From positions 227,683 to 291,682 of the forward strand of contig NZ_LMRW01000003.1 in the NCBI RefSeq assembly GCF_001428255.1: a stretch of DNA of 64,000 bases. Direction: 5' to 3'. A model generated the notes under the pieces. The model saw only the letters and a list, made by a program, of their open reading frames with translations. It ran no database searches and was not told the origin of the DNA. The DNA comes from Agromyces sp. Soil535. GTDB lineage: Bacteria > Actinomycetota > Actinomycetes > Actinomycetales > Microbacteriaceae. A program made the position numbers and the translations under genes. Below are positions 54,001 to 62,127 of the stretch, piece by piece. Each line of letters starts with the position of its first letter. Position 1 is the stretch's first letter.

Positions 54001-55337
54001 CGACGCTCCCCGACGAGGTCGGCTACGGCCGGAACCTCGCGTTCCGAGTCGACTACGTCACCGAGGCGGGCGTGCCGGCCGATCCGCTCACCGTCACGAC
54101 CGACGGCTCGACCCTGTTCCTCTCGAACGAGACGACCCTCATCGGCGGCGTGCCGGCGAAGGTGAGCGTCGTCGGCCCGACCGGCGAGCTCGAGACCGGA
54201 AAGGCCGTCCACGTCGATCGGATGTTCGACCAGAAGGCCACGACGTTCAGCGACGTCGGCCCGTTCAACGGGCAGTACTACATCACCCTCGACTTCCACG
54301 AGGGCGGCGCCGTCGCACTGACCCGAGCCGAAGCGCTCGTGCGCCAGGACGACAACGGCCTCCGCCGCGCCGTCAACTCGCACCTCCAGGGATCGAACGA
54401 CAACGTCAACTGGACGCGGATCACGAACAACGCCACCAGCACCCTCGCGTGGCAGACCCTCGATCGGCCCGACCCTTCGGCCGAGCCCGTCGCGTATCGA
54501 TACATCCGCATCACCAACACCGACTGGATCAACTTCGCCGAACTCCGGCTCTTCGGCACCTATACCGAGCCGCCGGCCTCGTTCATCAGCACCGCGAAGA
54601 TCTCGTCGAGCAACGCGATGCCGAACCTCGCAGTACCGGGCGACACGATCACCCTGTCGCTCACGGCGACCGAGCCGCTCTCCGAGGTGCACGCGACGAT
54701 CGACGGCGAACCGGTCACCGCCACGAGCACCGACGGGGTGGGCTGGACCGCCACCGTTCCCGTGCCCACCGGGGCCGACACCGGCCGCAAGGTCGGCTTC
54801 CGCGTCGAGTACACGAACGCCGCCGGCGATGCCGGGCGCCCCGTGGTCGGCACGACCGACGCATCGAGCGTGTTCCTCACCACGGACGACGGCCTGATCG
54901 TCGGCGCGCCCGCGAAGGTGAGCGTCGTCGGCCCGACCGGCGAGGTCGAGACCGGCAAGGTCGTCCACGTCGATCGGCTCTTCGACCAGAAGGCCACCAC
55001 GTTCAGCGACGTCGGCCCGATCAACGGGCAGTACTACATCACCCTCGACTTCCACGAGGGCGGCTCTGTCGCACTGACCCGAGCCGAAGCGCTCGTGCGC
55101 CAGGACGACAACGGCCTCCGCCGCGCCGCCAACACCCACATCCAGGGATCCAACGACAACGTCAACTGGACCCGCGTCACCGTCAACGCCACGGGAACCC
55201 TCGCCTGGCAGACGCTCGGCCGGCCGGATGCCGCCGCCGAACCGGTCGCGTACCGGTACCTCCGCATCACCAACACCGACTGGATCAACCTCGCCGAGCT
55301 CAGGCTCTTCGGCACCCACACCGCTCCGCCGCAGTAG
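51069..55337 (+). CDS. Secreted polysaccharide-lyase-like multidomain protein
   Basis: A 1,422-residue exported protein with a signal peptide ending near APRAVAA. Residues about 50-460 resemble an alginate-lyase-type alpha/alpha toroid: YMNQHSFPLIGAIAGYVF and QHQEMGRDQAHAGGDVNV carry probable active-site Asn, His and Arg. A beta-rich region and a putative Ig domain follow, then three F5/8-type-C/CBM32-like modules, the last two each paired with an Ig-like domain in near-identical repeats. ATG 51069 is preferred because GGAGGAG precedes it. It should bind and cleave an extracellular uronic-acid-containing polysaccharide; the lyase class is uncertain. Confidence 0.82.
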   Translation: MHAARAGRSATLAAIGVAVALVMSMSMFAPAPRAVAASGPSADVTVTSTTGPEGFQHPGVGVTADNLRHTQEQVAAGVEPWASYFDAMAMTSYAATTLTSRNQGSGDGVPASDAFDSRGINARFIPDSLGAYTQALMYLFTGERVYRENALKIVRVWSHMDPDKFAAFPDAHIHTGVPLYRMVAAAELLRSTSLPAAAGTYPLEWNEQDTADLSANLIVPMTELYLHDYSHYMNQHSFPLIGAIAGYVFTDDRDGYDEAVEWFTLNATSPNQDINGALGAIFRVVEEEHPLNTYGRTFVQHQEMGRDQAHAGGDVNVLTTLARLVHAQGTRLDPATGVPSERHNAVTPYAFLGNRLLRGADAYTGFMMGHEVPWVDLTGAGGHVSEAYRGRWSNTLNELYHVYTGAGVDVGKVAPYLAEQYRQSDGALFYNGNSAEIGTVVGADGLRSFWGGSDPGAEYWLSLPETVAGDAPPVPEDPTLQFEEKGASIGKGSELVTEGDRTFLRIAPARKATTATTLAMRSMSYGARTDYSPVGILVRSRDASTLEVSSRVDAAPYHRITIPDTGGEWRYIVYDMDTDVVPLPAMGDNHIAFYTVTGNRDPVDFDLVNLQAPTQLTPPRFPQGATATIIGVTGSELSASFTADDAGLETLAYSAVGAPAASALDSSNGRFTWTPQASDAGDDVFVVQATDGTTTTALAVTARIASDREGAYQLAREGFDPDVTYTSVSHDAFDAASEHVRSLFDNGTDADFAAAIAELQVATRSLEVLNPRLADGTLDYPDLVTSTLGTAKLGTLVDDDSATFSGDLRVNSFTLDFGADFRVNASAFTLQARYGFGNRSQGTNVYGSNDNTLWTKLTTQMTTNTGDPETLAVADELQGVAFRFIKVQVDEPGVPTDPNFPGIFSVAELKIHGDRIEAINAIESAAISSTNVMPGRAVNGDTVTLSFTSREPITGVAVTIEGAEAGVLGDGTSWTASTTLPDEVGYGRNLAFRVDYVTEAGVPADPLTVTTDGSTLFLSNETTLIGGVPAKVSVVGPTGELETGKAVHVDRMFDQKATTFSDVGPFNGQYYITLDFHEGGAVALTRAEALVRQDDNGLRRAVNSHLQGSNDNVNWTRITNNATSTLAWQTLDRPDPSAEPVAYRYIRITNTDWINFAELRLFGTYTEPPASFISTAKISSSNAMPNLAVPGDTITLSLTATEPLSEVHATIDGEPVTATSTDGVGWTATVPVPTGADTGRKVGFRVEYTNAAGDAGRPVVGTTDASSVFLTTDDGLIVGAPAKVSVVGPTGEVETGKVVHVDRLFDQKATTFSDVGPINGQYYITLDFHEGGSVALTRAEALVRQDDNGLRRAANTHIQGSNDNVNWTRVTVNATGTLAWQTLGRPDAAAEPVAYRYLRITNTDWINLAELRLFGTHTAPPQ
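53847..55325 (+). repeat. Tandem intragenic duplication, about 750 bp per unit
   Basis: Two in-frame units offset by 756 bp (252 codons) each encode an Ig-like domain plus an F5/8-type-C module. For example GGTGAGCGTCGTCGGCCCGA occurs at 54161 and again at 54917. Long stretches are identical in DNA, most strongly in the F5/8 part, so the duplication is recent or kept alike by gene conversion. Confidence 0.85.
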
Positions 55338-55350
55338 GTGGTGCACGACG

Positions 55351-55385
55351 AGAGGGGGATCGGACGCGGCGTCTGATCCCCCTCT
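55351..55385. terminator. Bidirectional terminator between lyase and GH43 genes
   Basis: Perfect 11-bp arms AGAGGGGGATC / GATCCCCCTCT lie around a 13-nt loop that can itself pair partly, between the convergent lyase and GH43 genes. Confidence 0.82.
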
Positions 55386-55408
55386 TCCGCATGGAGCGCT
55401 GACCCCGC

Positions 55409-56314
55409 CTACAGCTCGGCCAGCGTCCAGGACTCCCGCCACTCCAGCGTCGCCTCGCCGCCGCCGATGCGCACCGGCAGCCATACCGCCGCGCTCCGCT
55501 CCAGGTCGTGGCGGTTCCAGCGATCGCCGACGTACACGTGACGCTCGCCGGCAACGGTCGACACCGGCACGATCGTGCTCACCTGCGAATCGAACGTCGC
55601 CGAACCGGGTGGCGCGATGTCGCTCCAGGGTGACCACGGACCGTTGAGCGATTCGGCGGTGGCGACCTTGTTGTCGTTCGTCGACCATCCGGTGAGGTCG
55701 GAGCCGAACAGGTAGTAGAGGCCATCGTGGCGCACCAGCGCGGGCGACTCGTACCCATGGCTGCCGTGGTCCTTGAGTGTGGTGGCGACCAGCTCCGCCA
55801 CGCTCAGGTAGTCGTCAGCGAGGCGGTAGATGTGCAGTCCGCGGTCGCGGTCCTCCGACAGGAGGTACCCGACGCCGTCCTCCTGGTACACGCCGATGTC
55901 GCGGCTGAGGTTTCCGAGAGGCCGCTCGCCCCCCACGTAACGGTACGGGCCGGCCGGGTCGTCGGCGATCGCGAACCCGACCCGCGCATCCGCGTAGTCG
56001 GCGGAGTCGATGTGCAGGAGCATCACGAACGCCCCGTCGGGCCGCCGCAGGACCTTCGGCCGCTCGACCACGCGCCCGGGGGCGAGATCCCCGTCGGCGA
56101 GGCCGAGCGCATCGCCCTCGTAGCGCCACGTGGCGAGGTCGGGGCTCGAGTAGCACGCCACGGCGGTGAAGGTGCCGCCCGCAGCCTTGTCTTCGCCCCA
56201 TGCGACGTAGCGGTCGCCGATGCGCAGCACGCCGATGCCGTGCAGCTGCGCCAGCCGCCCGCGGTCGTCGGTGAAGGTCGTGCCCGGCTCGATCCTCGTC
56301 GTCGGCTCAGTCAT
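55409..56314 (-). CDS. GH43-like glycosidase, single-domain
   Basis: A 301-residue five-bladed propeller enzyme lacking a signal peptide. LAQLHGIGVLRIGDRYVAWGED, VERPKVLRR, ESPALVRHDGLYYLFGSDLTGW and YVGDRWNRHDLERSAAVWLP parallel the catalytic part of the large secreted GH43-like protein at 6.1-10.7 kb, so they belong to the same subfamily. It is likely a beta-galactosidase/galactanase-type exo-enzyme acting on imported oligosaccharides. ATG 56314 overlaps the end of the preceding gene by 8 bp. Confidence 0.82.
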   Translation of the reverse strand: MTEPTTRIEPGTTFTDDRGRLAQLHGIGVLRIGDRYVAWGEDKAAGGTFTAVACYSSPDLATWRYEGDALGLADGDLAPGRVVERPKVLRRPDGAFVMLLHIDSADYADARVGFAIADDPAGPYRYVGGERPLGNLSRDIGVYQEDGVGYLLSEDRDRGLHIYRLADDYLSVAELVATTLKDHGSHGYESPALVRHDGLYYLFGSDLTGWSTNDNKVATAESLNGPWSPWSDIAPPGSATFDSQVSTIVPVSTVAGERHVYVGDRWNRHDLERSAAVWLPVRIGGGEATLEWRESWTLAEL

Positions 56315-57908
56315 GTCGTTCCCCGCGGTCGAACCGAGTCCCCACGTAGTCGAAGTCCGCCGACCATCCGGTGCCGTCGAGGTCCTCGACGCGGATCCCG
56401 GCGAACATCCCCGTGAAACGCAGCTGCCCGCCGTGGTCGTCGGAGAGCGACCACGCCGGATACGCACCCGGAACGTCCGTCCACGGACCCTCCGCTGCTG
56501 CCGTCTCGAACCGGAGCAGGCCGCCATCGATGACCATCCGCATCCGGAGCGGGCCGGCCGGGGCGGCGAACGCCTCCGACCTGGTGGTGCGCCCATCCCG
56601 CACGACGACTCGCAGATGCCGGCCGTGCTCCTCGTCCCAGGTCACCTGCAGCCAGATCCACGCGGAGCGGTTGTACCAGGCTGCGAGCCCGGCAGCCTGC
56701 CGTATCGATCGCGGATCGGCATCCACGAGCGTCTCGACCTCGCAGTGATGCTCCTCGACGCGCTGGGCGATCATGGACTGCTCGAACACGGATGCCCCTG
56801 AGCTGCCGCCGCGAAGGCGGAGCCACCCGGGTCGCGCGGTGAGATCGGCGACCGACTCGGGCAGCGGCGCACGCAGCGTGGACCACCGTCGCCGATCGAG
56901 CTCGTCGTGGTCGAAGTCGTCGCAGGGCGACATCCGCCCGCTGCCGACGTCGGGCTCGAGACCCGTGAACCGCACCGTCTCCGCGGGATGATGCCCGCCG
57001 TCGCTGAGACGAAGCCAGCCGTCGGCGTCGAACTCGACGCGCTGGATGCAGGTCTCCCGGCCGAGCGTCGAGTACCGATCGCCGAGCCGGAGCGTCGGCC
57101 TGCTCGCGAGGTGAACCATCGCCCACTCCCCCGACCGGGTGCGCACCAGCTCGCCGTGTCCGGCCTTGGCCAGCGGCGAGCTCAGCGTGTCGCGCGTCGT
57201 CAGGACCGCGGGAGCGGCATCCCGCTCGTACGGGCCGTCGATCGTCCGTGATCGCGCGACCGTGATCCCGTGGTTCCAGCCCGTGCCGCCCTCGGCGAGG
57301 AGCAGGTGGTACCACCCGTCGAGGTGGTACAGGTTCGGTCCTTCGACGAGCGAGGGCTGACGATAGATGATCACCGCGTCGCTCGACGTTCGCTGCTCGT
57401 CGGGGAGGTACTGCTCGAGCGCGATGCCGCTGAAGCTCGGATGCTCGGGCCGCTGGTCCCACTGCACGCCGACGACCCAGTGCGTCCCGTCGTCGTCGTG
57501 GAAGAACGAGAAGTCGAACCCCCGCGACCCGAGCGAGATCGGCTCGGACCAGGGTCCCCGGATGTCAGGGGCCGTGACGAGGTAGTTCTCGAGGTCCTTG
57601 TCGTCGCCGTCCATCGTGCGGATGATCGAGTACGCGAGCCAGAACCGATCGTCGGCCCAGGTCAGGCTCGGCGCCCAGACGCCTCCGGAGTCGGGGATTC
57701 CGCGGAGGTCGAACCCGTTGGACTCGTCGAGCGCGTGACCGACGACCGACCAGTGCACGAGGTCTCGCGAGTGGTGGAGGCGAACGCCCGGATACCACTC
57801 GAATGTGCTCGTCGCGATGTAGTAGTCGTCGCCGACGCGAACGATCGACGGATCGGGATTGAAGCCACGCAGGATCGGGTTGGTCGCGACCACCTCGGCG
57901 GCGCTCAT
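56307..57908 (-). CDS. GH43 beta-xylosidase/alpha-arabinofuranosidase-type enzyme
   Basis: A 533-residue two-domain GH43 enzyme. The propeller has base Asp19 in FNPDPS, a transition-state Asp in the HDDDG segment (about 138-140) and acid Glu189 in VEGPNLY. The C-terminal jelly-roll (DDFDHDELDRRRWSTLR to the end) is the GH43_C2-like domain common in beta-xylosidases. No signal peptide. Its ATG overlaps the GH36 stop as ATGA. Confidence 0.9.
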   Translation of the reverse strand: MSAAEVVATNPILRGFNPDPSIVRVGDDYYIATSTFEWYPGVRLHHSRDLVHWSVVGHALDESNGFDLRGIPDSGGVWAPSLTWADDRFWLAYSIIRTMDGDDKDLENYLVTAPDIRGPWSEPISLGSRGFDFSFFHDDDGTHWVVGVQWDQRPEHPSFSGIALEQYLPDEQRTSSDAVIIYRQPSLVEGPNLYHLDGWYHLLLAEGGTGWNHGITVARSRTIDGPYERDAAPAVLTTRDTLSSPLAKAGHGELVRTRSGEWAMVHLASRPTLRLGDRYSTLGRETCIQRVEFDADGWLRLSDGGHHPAETVRFTGLEPDVGSGRMSPCDDFDHDELDRRRWSTLRAPLPESVADLTARPGWLRLRGGSSGASVFEQSMIAQRVEEHHCEVETLVDADPRSIRQAAGLAAWYNRSAWIWLQVTWDEEHGRHLRVVVRDGRTTRSEAFAAPAGPLRMRMVIDGGLLRFETAAAEGPWTDVPGAYPAWSLSDDHGGQLRFTGMFAGIRVEDLDGTGWSADFDYVGTRFDRGERHD

Positions 57909-59992
57909 TCCGAGGTCTCCGACGCCAGGAACACGCGTGCGGTGCAGCCGGGCAGCGTCGTGAGTCGAAGGCCCTCGTCGTCGGTCGAGATCCCCCACGG
58001 GTCGAGCGTCATCGGGAAGATCTCCCTCGCAGCGCCGGTCACCGCCGGTACGACGATGGTCGACGCGTCGGGGTTCCGATCCCACACGACGAGCAGCGCC
58101 TGGCCGGAACCGAGGTCGAGGCCGAGGCAGATGGCGGATGCATCCCAGCCCGGCAGCCCGAGCGGCCAGAACGGCATCGCGAGCGGGAGCCGGTCGCGCA
58201 GCGACGTATGGACTCGCACCGCCTCCTGGACAAGCATCGTCTGTTCCGGCCGCAGGCGGTCGAGGAATCCCGAGAGATAGAGCCGCCCGGCGAGGCCCGT
58301 CGCGAGCGTGAATGCCGTCTCCTCATCGGTCATGTCGACGTGCGGATACGCCCAGTTGCCGCACTGCTCAGGCAGGATCGTCGCCGGAGCCGACGCCGCG
58401 ATCGGCGGATACAGGCGGAAGTCCTGCTGGTCGCTCGTCGACTGCAGGTGGGTCACGGAGAGCAGGGATGAGTCGGCCCGCATCGCACCCGAACTGCAGT
58501 TCTCGATGAGCAGCGACGGATGCCGCTGCTGCGTCTCGATGAGCCAATCGCGGAACGCCCTGGTGTGCCCCAGCAGCCCATCGCCCGGGGTCGTCGCGGC
58601 GACCTCCGTTCCCGCGCCCGGGTTGATGTTGTAATCGAGCTTCAGATAGGAGATCCCGTACTCCGCCACGAGGTGATCGATGGTGGTGTCGAGGTACGCG
58701 CGGACCGCGGGGTTCCGGAAGTCGAGGTGGTATCGATCGTGCTCCTGCACGCGTCGCCCGAACCGCTGGAAGAACGCCTCGTCGGGAAGCGCCGCCACCA
58801 CGGGGCTGTGGACGCCGACCACTTCCGGCTCCAGCCAGAGCCCGCTCCGCATTCCGCGAGCGTGGATGTGCTCGATGACCTGCCCGAGCCCGTGTGTGAA
58901 TCGGCTCGAGGCCTCACGCCATTCGCCGACGGTCGCCCACCAGTCGCCGATCTCGGGGTCGGCGAACCAGCCCGCATCGATGCAGAAGACCTCGGCTCCG
59001 GATGCCGCCGCCGCGTCGATGAGCGGAAGGAGCGCCTCGGTCGAGGGCTGTCCCATCAGGGTGTTCATGAAGTCGTTGTAGACGACCGGCAGCGTCGAGT
59101 CGGCCGGCCCTCTCGGCTCCCGGAGCCATCGCCGGTACGTCGTCAGCTCTCGGATCGCGCCGTCGCGTCCGTCGGGCGACACGGCGACGGCGACCGGGAT
59201 CGTCGTGAACGTGCCGCCGGGCTCCAGCCGATGGCCGAATTGGTGCTCGAGGTCGGTCGGGCCGAGGAGGCTGATCACGCCGCCGGTGATCGCCTGCGCG
59301 AGATCGCACTGCCAGGCTCCGCTCGTCTCGAGCTGCCAGGCGATCGCCTCACCGGTCACTGCATCGGCCAGGATGCCGGCAGGGAGGTGCTCCCCCGTCG
59401 ACCATGCGCCGTGGCTGCCGTAGCCGAAATGCCCTCGCCCGTCCTGTCCATGGAACGCGAGGGAGATGCGCGGCAGGCGATGCCGAAGGGGTTCCTCGCG
59501 CCAGCGGTTCTCCGCGAGCCACTCACTGTCCGCGGTGGCGAGCGAGAATCCATCGAGCTCGTCCTCGGAAGCGGCGAATCCGATCGTGGCACTGGAGACG
59601 GCGGTGAGCACGATCGGGGTGTCGGCGGTGTTCTCGAGGGTGTGCTGGAAGCGCAGCACCCGCGACCCGCGCGCTGCGGTGATCGACGTGCGGACGAGGA
59701 GGCCGGTGTTGTCGTCGCGCTGCGCGATCACGACCTCGTCAGCGGCATCCGTCGCACGGATCTCGTGGTCGACGTACCGGAGGCGCCCGCCGACGGCCGA
59801 CCGGAAGTAGGCCTGGCTGGTGCGGCTCCGCTGCTCCTCCGCGGTGAAGACCTCGACGAACGCCACGTCGGCCCGACCGAGGATCGTCGAGCCCGGCACC
59901 CCGACGAGAGACACGGGACGATCGGCACCCCAGCTCAGGCGAACGAACGACAGCGCATCGGGCGATGACCGGGCCTCGAGTTCGATGGTGAT
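57905..59992 (-). CDS. GH36 alpha-galactosidase
   Basis: A 695-residue GH36 enzyme. FCIDAGWF and GLWLEPE precede nucleophile Asp453 in LKLDYN, and acid/base Asp507 is in GAMRAD after ENCSSG. It removes alpha-galactosyl groups from oligosaccharides in the cytoplasm. The first ATG in frame (59914) would cut off N-terminal strands; coding character extends up to ITIELEARSSPDALSFVRLSWG, and AAGGAG (59999-60004) sits 6 nt before ATC 59992. No ATG, GTG or TTG is available there, so I infer an ATC start. First gene of a three-gene operon. Confidence 0.85.
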   Translation of the reverse strand: MTIELEARSSPDALSFVRLSWGADRPVSLVGVPGSTILGRADVAFVEVFTAEEQRSRTSQAYFRSAVGGRLRYVDHEIRATDAADEVVIAQRDDNTGLLVRTSITAARGSRVLRFQHTLENTADTPIVLTAVSSATIGFAASEDELDGFSLATADSEWLAENRWREEPLRHRLPRISLAFHGQDGRGHFGYGSHGAWSTGEHLPAGILADAVTGEAIAWQLETSGAWQCDLAQAITGGVISLLGPTDLEHQFGHRLEPGGTFTTIPVAVAVSPDGRDGAIRELTTYRRWLREPRGPADSTLPVVYNDFMNTLMGQPSTEALLPLIDAAAASGAEVFCIDAGWFADPEIGDWWATVGEWREASSRFTHGLGQVIEHIHARGMRSGLWLEPEVVGVHSPVVAALPDEAFFQRFGRRVQEHDRYHLDFRNPAVRAYLDTTIDHLVAEYGISYLKLDYNINPGAGTEVAATTPGDGLLGHTRAFRDWLIETQQRHPSLLIENCSSGAMRADSSLLSVTHLQSTSDQQDFRLYPPIAASAPATILPEQCGNWAYPHVDMTDEETAFTLATGLAGRLYLSGFLDRLRPEQTMLVQEAVRVHTSLRDRLPLAMPFWPLGLPGWDASAICLGLDLGSGQALLVVWDRNPDASTIVVPAVTGAAREIFPMTLDPWGISTDDEGLRLTTLPGCTARVFLASETSE

Positions 59993-60030
59993 GGCTGACT
60001 CCTTCGTCGGCGGTCGCTTGTTCGACCGAT

Positions 60031-60045
60031 TGGATAGCGTTATCC
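60031..60045 (-). promoter_or_regulatory. LacI-type operator, GH36 operon
   Basis: TGGATAGCGTTATCC differs by one base from the site upstream of the lyase gene. It lies 38 bp upstream of the GH36 start and 27 bp from the RBS, where a repressor would block transcription initiation. Confidence 0.75.
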
Positions 60046-60082
60046 TAACGTACCTCGCATGCCAGGGCGGTGCGCGGAACGG

Positions 60083-61138
60083 TCAGACGCTCGCGCCGAC
60101 CCTCACCCCGTGCACGATCAGCGACGCCTCGAGCGCGACGTGCTTGCGCCCTTCCGGGCCGTCTGGTTCGTCGAGCGCGAGGCGAAGCGCGGATTCGCCG
60201 AAGTCCTCCAGTGGCACCTCGACCGTGCTGAACTCGGGCAGGACGTCGCCGAGCATCGGCACGTGGTCGAATCCGGTGACCTCGAGATCGCCGGGCACTG
60301 CGAGACCGTGGTCGCGGAGCCGCGCGATGACGCCGACCGCCATGGCGTCGCTCATCGCGGCGATCACGTCGAGCTCGCGGATGCGCGAGCCGAGCCGATC
60401 CACGGCCTCGTAGCCGCCATCGCGGCTGAACTCCGCGTGCACGACCGCCTCGTCGGGCACTGCGATGCCGTGCGAGGCGAGACCCTCGAGGAATCCCTCG
60501 ACCCGATCGCGTGCCGTGATCTGCTCGCTCGGGCCCGAGACGATCGCGAATCGACGATGACCGGAACGCACCAATGCGGCCGCCAACTCGGCCGCGGCCC
60601 CACGGTTGTCGATCGTCACACGCGGATAGTCGAGATCGCTGTCGCCGATGAGCACGATGCTGGCGCCCTGCTCCTGGAGGATGCGCAGCTGCTCACTGAG
60701 CTCCGACTCGCGTCGCGCGTCGGTGGTGCGGCTCGTGGCGAGTACGATCGCGCGATGGCGCTCGCCCCGGAAGTGCGTCAGCAGGTCGATCTCGCGTCGG
60801 GCGTCGTCGCGCGTGGTGCGCACTGCGACCGAGAGCCCCCGCTCCTCGGCGGCGTGCATGACCCCGGCGATGATCGTCGCCGCGCCGAAGTCCTCGATGT
60901 CGCTGACGAGCAGGCCGATGGTTCGCGCACGCCCGTCCTTGATCGCCTGCGCCGCCGGGCTCACCGAGTACCCGAGCGCACTCGCCGCGTCCTGGACGCG
61001 CTTGCGCAATTCGCGGCGACCGCTGTCGGCGCCGCGAACGCCGCCGTTGAGCACCCGCGAGGCGGTCGGCACCGAGACGCCAGCGAGTCGCGCGACATCC
61101 GTCAGCGTGGCCGGCTTCGCCGGCTTGGCCTGCTCCAC
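60083..61138 (-). CDS. LacI-family transcriptional repressor
   Basis: A 351-residue LacI protein. The DNA-binding headpiece TLTDVARLAGVSVPTASRVLNGG and hinge AASALGYSVSPAAQAIKDGR are classic, followed by a periplasmic-binding-protein-like effector domain ending in VTGFDHVPMLGDVLPEFSTV. GTG 61138 is chosen because AGGGGG lies 6 nt upstream; ATG 61162 is an alternative. It lies upstream of the GH36/GH43 operon in the same direction and probably represses it and the lyase gene. Confidence 0.93.
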   Translation of the reverse strand: MEQAKPAKPATLTDVARLAGVSVPTASRVLNGGVRGADSGRRELRKRVQDAASALGYSVSPAAQAIKDGRARTIGLLVSDIEDFGAATIIAGVMHAAEERGLSVAVRTTRDDARREIDLLTHFRGERHRAIVLATSRTTDARRESELSEQLRILQEQGASIVLIGDSDLDYPRVTIDNRGAAAELAAALVRSGHRRFAIVSGPSEQITARDRVEGFLEGLASHGIAVPDEAVVHAEFSRDGGYEAVDRLGSRIRELDVIAAMSDAMAVGVIARLRDHGLAVPGDLEVTGFDHVPMLGDVLPEFSTVEVPLEDFGESALRLALDEPDGPEGRKHVALEASLIVHGVRVGASV

Positions 61139-61179
61139 TCGAATCCCCCTCTCTCGCGGCACCGATCGGTGCGTGACGA

Positions 61180-61195
61180 TGGACAGCGATGTCCA
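61180..61195 (-). promoter_or_regulatory. Candidate autoregulatory LacI operator
   Basis: TGGACAGCGATGTCCA has perfect 6-bp arms and shares most positions with the two TGGATAGCGNTATCC sites of the locus. It is 42 bp upstream of the LacI start, a natural position for autorepression. Confidence 0.6.
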
Positions 61196-61242
61196 GTCTA
61201 CGAAGCGCAGTCGATCTCCCGCATGTTCCCACGGGTGTCGCG

Positions 61243-61353
61243 ATGAGATCGCACCACATCGTCTACGACAAGGCGTACTTCGAGAAGCACGACCTCGACG
61301 TTCGCGAGAGCTACGACGACTTCATCGACCTGATGGAGGAAGGAGGTGATCCG
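61243..61353 (+). pseudogene. Possible fragment of an ABC binding-protein gene
   Basis: The frame from ATG 61243 reads MRSHHIVYDKAYFEKHDLDV and then ESYDDFIDLMEEG before losing coding character where it runs into the opposite-strand membrane protein gene. YDKAYFEKHxLxV-SYDDF resembles the segment Y-N-K-x-x-F-E-K-x-G-x-x-V-P-x-T-W-D-E of sugar-binding proteins. It may be a relic of a transporter belonging to the polysaccharide locus. Weak evidence. Confidence 0.3.
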
Positions 61354-61985
61354 GAGATGTCTCTCCGCCAGACGAGGGTGATGCTCACAGTGAGCAACCA
61401 GGCGAGCAGGACGATTACGGGGAACAGGAGGAAGGAGGCGAGCAGCGACAGGGCCACCCCGAACCCCAGCCAGGAAAGCCACCTCGGGACGACACCAGCC
61501 CTGATCCCGACGACCGATGTGGCCAGTACCAAGACCGACATGATCGTGCCGCCGCTGTACCAGGCGATGTAGCCCGCGCCGCTGAGGAGGCGAAACGCAT
61601 CGAGGTCGAACTGGAACCCGCCTTCGCCGTCCCTCTCCAAGAACGGGAGAACGTAGAGCGTAGCCGCCACAATCCAGAGTGCGGTGGAGACGAGGCCGGC
61701 CCCGAAGGCAGCCATCGTCCAGACCCCAGCACCGCCTTCGCCGGTTTCAAGTCGGCCGCGGAGCACGGAGATGAAGAGGATGAAAGGCAGGGATGCCACG
61801 AGCAGGAGGATCTGGGCAATGAGACCTCTGGCTCGCTGACCCTCGTCGGCGAAGTAGGCCAGGATATCCGCGTCCGAGTCGCTGCTTTCCACGGTGCCAC
61901 CAAGGATCACGAACGCGGTCACCCAGAGCAGGACGAAGAGGGCACCGCTCAGCGCCGCCCATCGGGTGAAACCCGAGGTCCCCAT
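61311..61985 (-). CDS. Multi-spanning membrane protein, unknown family
   Basis: A 224-residue protein with about six membrane helices, for example FTRWAALSGALFVLLWVTAFVILGG and GLIAQILLLVASLPFILFISVL. Short loops contain LRGRLETGEGG and FLERDGEGGFQFDLDAF. It resembles DUF4386-like proteins in layout, without certainty. The last 15 residues, overlapping the fragment on the other strand, are unlike the rest and may be acquired by rearrangement. Confidence 0.7.
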   Translation of the reverse strand: MGTSGFTRWAALSGALFVLLWVTAFVILGGTVESSDSDADILAYFADEGQRARGLIAQILLLVASLPFILFISVLRGRLETGEGGAGVWTMAAFGAGLVSTALWIVAATLYVLPFLERDGEGGFQFDLDAFRLLSGAGYIAWYSGGTIMSVLVLATSVVGIRAGVVPRWLSWLGFGVALSLLASFLLFPVIVLLAWLLTVSITLVWRRDISGSPPSSIRSMKSS

Positions 61986-62127
61986 GAGACCTCCCTCCGC
62001 CTGTGGGCGGGTTTCCGACCGACGGGGGTGCCGTCAAAATCGCCTCACCCGGAAGCGCTGCTCACAGAGGGCCGGCAACGAGAACTTGCCGATTGATATA
62101 CCGCTCACAGTATCAGGAGCAACCCGG

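Noticed and set aside
50793..55688. A 1,631-codon minus-strand frame opposite the lyase gene
   Set aside because: Same GC artefact; residues are Arg/Val/Gly/Asp-rich without domains, while the plus strand has a signal peptide and repeats.
61243..61572. A complete 110-codon plus-strand gene at this site
   Set aside because: Only the first 37 or so codons look protein-like; the rest is the antisense of a well-supported membrane protein gene.
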